Source: Chitinophagales bacterium
GTDB lineage: Bacteria > Bacteroidota > Bacteroidia > Chitinophagales > JADJOU01
Direction of reading: 5' to 3'
DNA: 47,869 bases
Assembly: GCA_030832185.1 (NCBI GenBank)
Contig: JAURJQ010000015.1
Span: 1 to 47,869, forward strand
How positions within the stretch are numbered: the first letter of the stretch is position 1; the number at the start of each line of letters is the position of its first letter. Made by a program: the position numbers and the translations under genes. Positions 36,099 through 45,000 of this stretch are shown in pieces. The notes under the pieces are model-generated. The model made no database searches, had not been told where the DNA came from, and saw nothing but the letters and a program-made list of their open reading frames with translations.

Positions 36099-36177
36099 CA
36101 CAAAGTTTCACAAAGTTTTTCAAAGGTTTTTTGTATTTTTTTTGTGTTTCTTTGTGACTTCTTTGTGTTTCTTTGTG
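36099..36177. repeat. imperfect inverted and direct repeat of CACAAAG / CTTTGTG
   Basis: CACAAAG occurs at 36099-36105 and 36109-36115. On the other side the 16-mer TTTGTGTTTCTTTGTG occurs at 36141-36156 and again at 36162-36177. The halves are complementary enough to form a long imperfect hairpin across about 80 bases between the lipoprotein gene and ruvB. This type of element may be a dispersed intergenic repeat. Confidence 0.6.
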
Positions 36178-36223
36178 GTATAGTTTAATATTTCGTGACA
36201 GTAAAAGAAAGTAAAATAATAAC

Positions 36224-37246
36224 GTGGAGATAAATCCGAAAAAAGAAATAGAACTAAACCTTGATGAAAAGGAAATAGACAAGGCCTTGCGACCAAAAAG
36301 GTTGCGAGATTTTTCTGGACAGGATACCTCTATTCAAAATTTAGAAATTTTCATAGAGGCGGCTAAGCGCAGAGGAGATGCCTTAGATCACGTATTACTT
36401 CATGGTCCTCCTGGATTAGGTAAGACTACGTTGAGCAATATCATTGCCCTAGAGTTAGGCGTGGGTATTAAAATCACCTCTGGTCCAGTATTAGAAAAGC
36501 CAGGTGATTTAGCTGGCCTACTCACTAATCTAGAAGATGGAGATGTGCTTTTCATAGACGAAATCCACCGCCTGAGTCCTGTGGTAGAAGAGTATCTTTA
36601 TTCTGCTATGGAAGATTATAAGATTGATATTATGATAGATACGGGCCCAAACGCCCGAAGTGTGCAGATAGCCTTAAATCCATTTACTTTGATAGGTGCT
36701 ACCACTCGGTCGGGATTGCTTACCTCTCCATTGAGAGCGCGTTTCGGTATTACCCTCCGCATGGAGTATTATACATTGGATGTACTGGCAGGGATTGTGC
36801 GTCGTTCTTCACAACTTTTGGAGACAGAAATAGATAAAAAAGCATCTATCGAAGTGGCACGAAGAAGCCGAGGGACTCCGCGAATAGCAAATCTACTACT
36901 CAAACGAGTTCGAGATTTTGCACAGATTAAAGGAAATGGAACTATTGACTACGATATATCTAAATTCGCCTTAGATGCACTCAAGGTAGATGAATACGGC
37001 CTCGATGAGATGGATAATCGAATTTTAACTACCTTAATCGATAAATTTAATGGTGGTCCCGTAGGCTTGAATACCATATCTACAGCTGTAGGGGAGGAGC
37101 CCGGTACTATCGAGGAAGTTTACGAACCATTTCTCATCCAAGAAGGCTTCCTCAATAGAACGGCGAGAGGGAGAGAAGCTACCGAGCGAGCCTATCTTCA
37201 CCTAGGCAAAATGCCGCCTAATAAAGCAAACACTCTTTTTGATTAG
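36224..37246 (+). CDS. ruvB: Holliday junction branch migration ATPase RuvB
   Basis: 340 residues, hexameric motor of RuvABC. Walker A is GPPGLGKTT (about 61-69), Walker B is LFIDEIHRL, and sensor 1 is [10 protein letters not shown]. The winged-helix C-terminal domain contains [10 protein letters not shown] and [22 protein letters not shown]. The start is GTG at 36224; no in-frame ATG lies nearby upstream. ruvA and ruvC are not in the window. No promoter motif was seen upstream. Confidence 0.97.
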   Translation: MEINPKKEIELNLDEKEIDKALRPKRLRDFSGQDTSIQNLEIFIEAAKRRGDALDHVLLHGPPGLGKTTLSNIIALELGVGIKITSGPVLEKPGDLAGLLTNLEDGDVLFIDEIHRLSPVVEEYLYSAMEDYKIDIMIDTGPNARSVQIALNPFTLIGATTRSGLLTSPLRARFGITLRMEYYTLDVLAGIVRRSSQLLETEIDKKASIEVARRSRGTPRIANLLLKRVRDFAQIKGNGTIDYDISKFALDALKVDEYGLDEMDNRILTTLIDKFNGGPVGLNTISTAVGEEPGTIEEVYEPFLIQEGFLNRTARGREATERAYLHLGKMPPNKANTLFD

Positions 37247-37302
37247 CGGATAAACTGCCAACTGAAAAAATTGAACCATCTGTCAACTGAAAAGACTTAT
37301 TT

Positions 37303-38163
37303 ATGCTAGCTAACTCTGAACTTATCCTCAACCCCGATGGGTCTATTTATCACCTCAATTTATTGCCGGAAGATATTGCATCTAAAATAATCTTAGTCGG
37401 TGATCCAGATAGAGTCGAATCCGTTTCTAATCTGTTTGATTCGGTGAGAATCAAGAAACAAAAACGCGAATTTATAGCACATACGGGAGATATTAATGGG
37501 AAAGAAGTTACTGTAATTTCTACAGGCATAGGTACAGATAATATTGATATTGTATTGAACGAATTGGATGCATTGGTCAATATTGATTTAGCTAACCGGG
37601 AAGTGAAAAAAACTCTGACCACTCTAGAAATAGTGCGAGTAGGTACTTCTGGTAGTATTCAATCTAATATAGATGTAGATACATTTTTAGTTTCCGCATA
37701 TGGCATAGGTATGGATGGAACTATGAATGCATATGATTACGACAATAGAGCCGATGAACAAGAAATTAACCTAGATTTTTCCGACTTTTTATTCGAAGCA
37801 GAGATAGATTTATGTTTGCCTTATTGCTTTGGCGCGCATACAGATATGCTGACAAAATTTAGTGAATTGAATAAGGGCATCACTCTTACACACAATGGAT
37901 TCTATGCTCCGCAAGGCAGACAACTAAGAGCTGAGCGAGCCTATCCAGATTACATAGATACTATGGCAGGCTTTAAAACTAAGTATGGAAAAATCACTAA
38001 CTTCGAAATGGAAACTTCGACTATCTATGGATTGAGCTCTGTATTAGGACACAAGGCTATCTCACTTAATTTGATTTTAGCCAACCGCCCGAAGGGTCAA
38101 TTTAGTGTAAAATATAAAGAAAAAATGGAGGAGTTGATTCACATTGCTTTGGATAGAATATGA
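37303..38163 (+). CDS. nucleoside phosphorylase, uridine phosphorylase-like
   Basis: 286 residues. PNP/UDP family: VGDPDRVESVS near the N-terminus (phosphate binding), VISTGIGTDNIDIVLNEL, VRVGTSGSIQ, and NFEMETSTIYGLSSVLGHKA near the C-terminus, which holds the EMET nucleoside-binding motif. It would split uridine or a related nucleoside with phosphate for salvage. It starts 56 bases after ruvB and is probably cotranscribed. Confidence 0.9.
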   Translation: MLANSELILNPDGSIYHLNLLPEDIASKIILVGDPDRVESVSNLFDSVRIKKQKREFIAHTGDINGKEVTVISTGIGTDNIDIVLNELDALVNIDLANREVKKTLTTLEIVRVGTSGSIQSNIDVDTFLVSAYGIGMDGTMNAYDYDNRADEQEINLDFSDFLFEAEIDLCLPYCFGAHTDMLTKFSELNKGITLTHNGFYAPQGRQLRAERAYPDYIDTMAGFKTKYGKITNFEMETSTIYGLSSVLGHKAISLNLILANRPKGQFSVKYKEKMEELIHIALDRI

Positions 38164-38401
38164 ATTAGAGAGCGATTAATATTCACCAAAGGCAGTATAG
38201 AATCATGTGATTATAGTATAAATGTTCATTGTTAGCACACTTTTAAGTGCCTTGGTTAGGACTTTAACTTATGTATTGATAAACTGCTTAAGGTTTTGAT
38301 AATGAATGTTTAATACAATTTAAGTAAAGAAATCTTTAAATCTTCAATAAATGTTAACGTTTTGTTAATTAATTGTTAAAGAAAATGGACCCCATTTGTC
38401 T

Positions 38402-38409
38402 TACATTTG
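38402..38409 (+). promoter_or_regulatory. TAnnTTTG element for the Oar-like receptor gene
   Basis: TACATTTG; predicted start near 38416, 20 bases before the ATG at 38436. This position rules out the further upstream in-frame ATG. Confidence 0.6.
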
Positions 38410-38435
38410 CCGAAATAAATTTTAAATCACAAATA

Positions 38436-41400
38436 ATGAAAAAACAATTAATTCTCATTTTGAGTATGCTTTTTATCACTGGCTACATGATGTCACAGGT
38501 GACTTCTGGAGCTGTCTCTGGTAAAGTAGTTGATAGTAAAAAGCAGCCACTGCAGGGTGCAAAGATTAAAGTAACCCATGTACCTTCGGGTTCAGTCTAT
38601 GGTTCCTCTTCTCGTGCTAACGGTACGTATGAAGTGAGAGGACTAAGAGTTGGCGGTCCATATACAGTGGAAGTAAGTTATCTCGGTAAAGGAAAAGATC
38701 AAGTGAATAATGTTTATGTCACGCTTGGGGAGCCTATTTCCGTAGATCTTAAATTAGAAGAGTCGGCGACATTGATAAAAGAAGTCCTCGTAACCAGTGC
38801 CAGAAATAGTATTATTAATGAGAATAGAACGGGTGCTGCTACCAATATAAATTCCACTATGATTAACTCTATGCCTACAGGTAATCGAACCTTAAGCGAC
38901 ATGACGAGATTATCTCCTCAGAGTGGTGCAAGTTTTTCTTCAGGATTAAATAATGCAAATACTTTCGGTGGTCGTGATGGCAGATATAATAACCTTCAAG
39001 TAAATGGTGCTAATTTAAATAACGGGTTCGGTCTTTCTTCCAACCTAGCTCCAGGTGGTTCAGGTCAGCCTATATCCTTAGATGCTATTGAAGAAATTCA
39101 AGTAGGTGTGTCTCCATTTGATATCCGTCAGACAGGTTTCACAGGTGCCAACATCAATGCTGTTACAAGAAGTGGTACGAATGAGTGGCATGGTTCAGCT
39201 TACACTTTCCAAAAAACGAATGGACTAGTAGGAGATAAAGTAGATACAGTGAATCTAGATGTAAAGAAAAATACCAATGCTATATATGGATTTAGAATCG
39301 GAGGTCCAATTATAAAGAATAAACTCTTCTTCTTTGGTAACTTTGAAACAGAGAGAAATGCCTTCCCTGGAAATACTTGGGTTACTAAGACAGGTGGTCT
39401 ATCAGGTAACGTAAGTAATGTGAGTGCAGATAGTATGAGAAAATTTAGAACTCATTTAGGTACCTTAGGATATGATGCTGGTGAATTTGAAGGTTATGCC
39501 GACGAGTTTGTCAATAAAAACATGAAATTCTTAGGTAGAGTAGATTGGAACATCAATGAAAATAACAAATTCTATGTGAGTTATAGTCAGATGAATTCCT
39601 CAGAAGATAATTTGGTAAACGCTACTTCAGCTCCAAATGGATTGACAAGATTATCGAATGCACGAGTAGGAGCCAATGCGCTTTCATTCCAGAATTCAAA
39701 TTATTCATTTGATCATGTAGTCAGAACAATTTCTGCAGAATTGAACAGTACACTGAATCCAATTATGCACAATCAAATTTTGGGTACATACTCTTATATT
39801 AACGATATACGGTCTACACCAGGTAGTATTTTTCCTTTCATTGATATTACAAATGGTGGAACAAATAACTATATGTCTGCTGGATCAGAGTTATTCTCAT
39901 ACAAAAATGATTTGATTAACACCAATTTTATTGTTACTGATAACTTGAATATCGATTTAAAAGATAACCAATTAACCATTGGAGCTTCATTCGAAAATCA
40001 ATCGTTCGAAAATAGTTTTTTAGGTGGAGGAAATCTCTATTATAGATACAATAGTCTAGCAGATTTTATGAATAATGCAAGACCTACTGCATTTTCAGCA
40101 GCTTATCCTTTAGCTTCTCAAAATGGTAATACCTATGTTAGAGCTTCTTATTCTCAATTGAGTGCTTATATACAAGATAAGTATACTGTGTCTAAGCGAT
40201 TGACATTGACAGGAGGTATTCGTTTCGAGTTACCTTTTTATGATAATTCACTCTTAACAGCAAATCCTGCTGTAGATGCGTTGAAGTTTACAGCACCAAA
40301 TGGAACACAAACGAGCTTTACTTCTGGTCAATTCCCTTCACAGCAGTTGATGGTGTCTCCTAGATTAGCATTTAACTGGGATGCACTAGGGAATAGAAAT
40401 CTTCAAGTAAGAGGTGGTTTAGGTGTATTCACTGGTAGAGTCCCATTCGTTTGGTTAACGAACCAAGCAGGTGGTATCGGAACATTAGTAACTAACGTAG
40501 CTTATTCCTCTACAGCTCAGTTAAATCCAATTAAATTCTATACTTCTTTAGAAGATATGAAGGCCAAAAACCCTACGGAGTATGCTAAATTACCTCAAAC
40601 TACTTCAACTGCACCAAGTTCTGTAGTGGTAGTAGATCAGAATTTCAAGATGCCTCAAATATTAAGAGGAGATTTGGGTATAGACTATAAATTGCCTTGG
40701 TATGGATTGATAGCTACGGGAGAGTTGGTGGTTTCTAGAGATATCAATAATGTATATCAATATAACGCTAATTTACCTTCGGCTCAAACTTCACTATTTA
40801 CAGCTTCAGGTCAGGATACTAGACCAAGATGGACAAGCAATAGATTGAATTCTTCTATTAATCAAGCATTTGTTTTAACTAATACGAGTCAAGGTTATTC
40901 TACCATTTTATCTTTAGGGATAGCTCGTCAAGCTAGAAAAGGTCTTTACGGATCTTTCTTCTATACGAGAACCATTTCAGAGGATGTTTCGTCTAACCCA
41001 GGTTCACAAGCTTCTTCTGCATGGAATTCATTGCCAAATAATTCCTCACCGAACGTACCAGTAATGACAACTTCTCAGTACAATACTCCACATAGATTAG
41101 TTGGTTCATTAGCCTATAAATTTGAGTACGGTGCTAAAAAAAATGTAGCAACAACGGTTTCTTTATTCTTCGAAGGTGCTAATCCAGGAAGATACAGCTA
41201 TATGTTCAATAATGATGTTAATGGAGATGGCTCTGCTTCAGATTTGATTTATATTCCTAATAGCGCTTCTGAATTAAACTGGACGCCAATAGTAAGAACT
41301 GCTGCTCAAGGTGGAACGATTACTGTAGCTCAGCAGCAAGCTATATGGGATGCTTATGTCGCTCAGGATGAATATTTGAGTGCGAATAAAGGCAAATATG

Positions 41401-41750
41401 CATCAAGATATGGAGCTGTCTATCCTTGGTATACTCGTGTTGATATGAGAATTCTTCAGGATTTCAGCTTTAAAATTAAAGATAAAAAGCATACAATTCA
41501 GTTGAGCTGGGATATCATTAATTTACCAAACCTTCTCAACTCTGCATGGGGTGTTCAGAAACAGTTAGCTATTGGAGGTTTATCCAATAATAATAACGTA
41601 TTGAGAACATCTACGGGTACTAATAATCCAACATATACACTAAACTACGATAATAATCTGCAGTTATTAGACTACAATAGAACTTTTGTAAATAATAATT
41701 CAGTGTTTAGTACATGGTTTATGCAAGTAGGTGCTAGATATACCTTCTAG
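38436..41750 (+). CDS. Oar-like TonB-dependent outer-membrane protein
   Basis: 1104 residues from the chosen ATG. An in-frame ATG 63 bases earlier lies upstream of the promoter motif and lacks a signal peptide, whereas MKKQLILILSMLFITGYMMSQ is a good one. Residues about 25-110 form a carboxypeptidase-regulatory-like domain (GAVSGKVVDSKKQPLQGAKIKV). A plug region follows at about 120-250 (NGANLNNGFGLSS, ISLDAIEEIQVGVSPFDIRQTGFTGANINAVTRSGTNEWHG). The rest is a large beta barrel ending WFMQVGARYTF. The organisation matches Oar-type proteins common in Bacteroidota and myxobacteria. The substrate is unknown. An intrinsic terminator follows. Confidence 0.92.
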   Translation: MKKQLILILSMLFITGYMMSQVTSGAVSGKVVDSKKQPLQGAKIKVTHVPSGSVYGSSSRANGTYEVRGLRVGGPYTVEVSYLGKGKDQVNNVYVTLGEPISVDLKLEESATLIKEVLVTSARNSIINENRTGAATNINSTMINSMPTGNRTLSDMTRLSPQSGASFSSGLNNANTFGGRDGRYNNLQVNGANLNNGFGLSSNLAPGGSGQPISLDAIEEIQVGVSPFDIRQTGFTGANINAVTRSGTNEWHGSAYTFQKTNGLVGDKVDTVNLDVKKNTNAIYGFRIGGPIIKNKLFFFGNFETERNAFPGNTWVTKTGGLSGNVSNVSADSMRKFRTHLGTLGYDAGEFEGYADEFVNKNMKFLGRVDWNINENNKFYVSYSQMNSSEDNLVNATSAPNGLTRLSNARVGANALSFQNSNYSFDHVVRTISAELNSTLNPIMHNQILGTYSYINDIRSTPGSIFPFIDITNGGTNNYMSAGSELFSYKNDLINTNFIVTDNLNIDLKDNQLTIGASFENQSFENSFLGGGNLYYRYNSLADFMNNARPTAFSAAYPLASQNGNTYVRASYSQLSAYIQDKYTVSKRLTLTGGIRFELPFYDNSLLTANPAVDALKFTAPNGTQTSFTSGQFPSQQLMVSPRLAFNWDALGNRNLQVRGGLGVFTGRVPFVWLTNQAGGIGTLVTNVAYSSTAQLNPIKFYTSLEDMKAKNPTEYAKLPQTTSTAPSSVVVVDQNFKMPQILRGDLGIDYKLPWYGLIATGELVVSRDINNVYQYNANLPSAQTSLFTASGQDTRPRWTSNRLNSSINQAFVLTNTSQGYSTILSLGIARQARKGLYGSFFYTRTISEDVSSNPGSQASSAWNSLPNNSSPNVPVMTTSQYNTPHRLVGSLAYKFEYGAKKNVATTVSLFFEGANPGRYSYMFNNDVNGDGSASDLIYIPNSASELNWTPIVRTAAQGGTITVAQQQAIWDAYVAQDEYLSANKGKYASRYGAVYPWYTRVDMRILQDFSFKIKDKKHTIQLSWDIINLPNLLNSAWGVQKQLAIGGLSNNNNVLRTSTGTNNPTYTLNYDNNLQLLDYNRTFVNNNSVFSTWFMQVGARYTF

Positions 41751-41776
41751 TTAAGATTACTTGTGAGATATGATTT

Positions 41777-41803
41777 AAAACCGACTTCGGGCGGTTTTTT
41801 TTT
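41777..41803 (+). terminator. intrinsic terminator after the Oar-like gene
   Basis: Stem 41777-41785 (AAAACCGAC) with 41790-41798 (GGCGGTTTT), one A-G mismatch, TTCG tetraloop, then T to 41803. Confidence 0.9.
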
Positions 41804-42077
41804 GCCTAAAAATTTATCATCAATACTTCTTCAAAAAACTTTATTCACTTCTCGGCAAAAACACCTCAAATAGGCATAAATTAAAGAAATTTATCTTAGT
41901 TTAATCATAGAATACAGGGGGCGAAACAATGCTTTACGAAGTTGAAAATACAATTTAGTATATTTATAACAAAAAAATATTAATAATACTTGTTAAATCT
42001 ATTGATACTTTAACATAAAAATGCGAATTTTGGAGGTTAAAAAATATCAACATAATTTTTTAAATTACTACATTAAA
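41804..42077. other. intergenic gap before the giant adhesin-like gene
   Basis: 274 AT-rich bases with no gene. I looked for a TAnnTTTG element on the plus strand and found none, unlike most other genes here. A GGAGG-like run occurs near 42032 but is too far from the ATG at 42078 to be its ribosome binding site. Confidence 0.5.
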
Positions 42078-45000
42078 ATGAAAATAAAAATAACTGTCCT
42101 TTTGTTGATTATTGTGCCTTTTTGGATTCAATCACAGCATCTCACCATTTCCACCTCTGGGGAAACGGGCCCTACCAGCGGTACTAACTGGAGCATTACT
42201 GGAAATACCCTTAATGTTGCTTCTTCCGGAACAGCGAACATACACCCCAGTGTAATTACCAACCACCTGACCAATATTGGCAGTTTAACCATCAACTTGC
42301 CTTGGCAAAGTGGCACAACCCGTGATATATACATCAACAATACCATTGCATACACAGGTAGCAATGCTCGCACGCTGACGATCAATGCGGCAAATGATTT
42401 AATTGTAGCTAGCGGCGTCAGTATTACCTCGAGCAATGCATCCATGAACCTGGTGCTTAGATCTGTCATGGTTTCGGGTACACCTGACCATGGAAGAATT
42501 CAACTGAATGGCGCCACGATTACCACCAATGGAGGTCATTTTTGGGCAGGTGGTGGTGTAACCAATACTACATGGAATGGCCTTACGGTTGGCAATACCT
42601 ACTCCAGAACCTGGGCAGATGATATAGCAGGAATCACCTTTATAGGTTCCAGCCTAACCACCGGTGGTGGCAGTGTTTATATGGCGGGTATGTCACACAA
42701 TACCAGTGACGGTGATGGAGAAAATTATGGAATAAATATAAGAAACAGTACCATATCATCAGGAGTCGGACAAATAGACATTTTAGGGGAATTAAAGGGT
42801 ATGTATGGCACCGGCAGCGGACTCGGCATATTTGGCAACGAGGGGCCTGTGAGCATCAGCGCGACAACAGGAGCAATAAACCTCACCGGAACAGGAGTAG
42901 ACCAAGCAGGAACCAATACTGGTTGGAGGAGAGGTCTCTTATTGTATACCCTCTCTAGCTCTGGAATCTCTGTTACTACTAACTCGGGCAATATTACTAT
43001 CAGCGGATCAGCTGCTTTTCCGATCAATGCCAATGATGACATGATGGGAATCCAGCTGGGTAGCACTCAGGCCATCGCTGATGGTGTTAAAATAACTTCT
43101 CGAACAGGGAATATATTACTTATGGGCTCTAACTCTCGCGAGAATGCTGGTCAATACAGTAATGCGGTGCAGTTTATTGCGGCTAATGTTGCCAATTCTA
43201 TCAGAATTGGCCACGATGGAACCAATGCATACAGTGGTAATATCACCATCGAGGGCAATTCCATTATCCAAAACAATGTTAATACCGGCTCAGGCTCCAT
43301 TTCTGTTCAGTCAACCGGAACTTTGACCATCAGGCCTTCAGGCAGTGCATTTACCTACCTTCGCGCAGGAGCTTCCGGTACCCTTACCTTTGATAACGAC
43401 TGGAACTTTGGCACGACCCTGAGCGGTTTCACTTTTGGTAAATCTGGCAATAACCTGGCCATTTCATTTAGCAATGATATCACCCTGAATGGACCCTTTA
43501 CGGCATATGGAAGCAACATGGGCCTTAACGGAATTGCTGCCAATGGAGATGTTTACATTCGATCAACCGCTTACATTGACCAAAATGGTGCCAAAACAAC
43601 CTCCACCAATGGAGGTGACGTTGTTTACTGGGCCGGCGGTAGCGGCGAATCCTACATTCGTCCAGGAACCATAACTACCAATGGCGGACATGTATTCATG
43701 GGTGGTGATTTTGATGCTGTAAGTACACGCACATGGCAAGGTCTTACGGTAGGTGGTGGTTATGCTTTTTCAACCAGCTGGGCAGGAATTGCCCTCAGGG
43801 GAAACATAGACACACGGGTTACCAGCAATCAGAGTGTGGGTGGCGATGTATTATTGGCCGGAGAAAGCAACCAAGCCAACGGGGGAGATGTAGAGGCAGA
43901 GAGCACGAACCGCACCATATCAACCGGAAATGGAGATATTACGCTTATGCCTTACAGCGAAGTATTGCAGAATGGAGGTAATTCTCTGCAAATGGTACTG
44001 AGCACCACCGGTAGAGTGTCTGTAGCACCTGTTAGCGGAAAAACATTTTGGTCTGGGCAAACCCGCACCTACAATGGCTCCATGAGCAGCACCACTTTTA
44101 ATGGAAGCAGCGCTTTACTTGGGCTCCAAATTCTTAATTTTTCAAGTATTACGGGCCTGGAACTAGGTACCTACAGCGGCACAGGTGTTGTTGGTGATAA
44201 TGCATATACCAACAGCAATGTTAAAAACATGACGCTGAATGCTGCTTTCACGGTGGCAGGACCCATCTCGGTATGTGGTGGCAACCTAACCCTCAACAGT
44301 ACCTGTTCCACAACCGTTGCCACAGGCCATATCAACCTGCTTGCTTCCGGAGACATCATCCAATCTGGCGCCATTACCACCCAGGGAGGCTCTTTGGTGG
44401 CCTGGGCTGACAGAGATGGAACCGGCGGAGGCAGAATTCATTTCAACGCCAATATCACCACCAATGGCGGGCACATCTATGCCGGCGGAGGAACAGCTTC
44501 TGAAACACCGGCAGGCACTAGCTTAACGGTACCAACCGGATACGCATCTTCAACCAATGCGCTCTTTAGCGGGTTGATTGTGAATGGCAATACCATTAAC
44601 TCGAGTGGAGGTACTATCCGCATGAAGGGTTCATGCAGTGCTATAAACGGCGACAATGCTGGAGTAATGGTTTATAATACCTCTATCAGTTCAGGGGCCG
44701 GTGCCTTAACCCTCGACGGAAAACGTCTAGGCGACCCGTTCCGTTCTGGAGGGTTGTATATTGGCACAGAAATCTCCAGCGGAATTTCTACCGGCAGTGT
44801 GACTATTTCTTCTACCAGTGGCAATATATCTCTTGAAGGCACCACAGAGAGTATTACTGCAGGGCATTCGTGGACACACGGCTTGGCGATTGTAGAATAT
44901 GGAGGAGACGATGTTACCATTACCAGTACCACAGGTAATATTACACTATATGGAGACGCAACCAGTGCAGGGAACCAAGCTGGAGAAGCTGTAGGATTCG

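Noticed and set aside
38373-38435. An in-frame ATG 63 bases upstream of the Oar-like gene start.
   Set aside because: It lies upstream of the TACATTTG promoter motif and would place 21 hydrophilic residues before the signal peptide.
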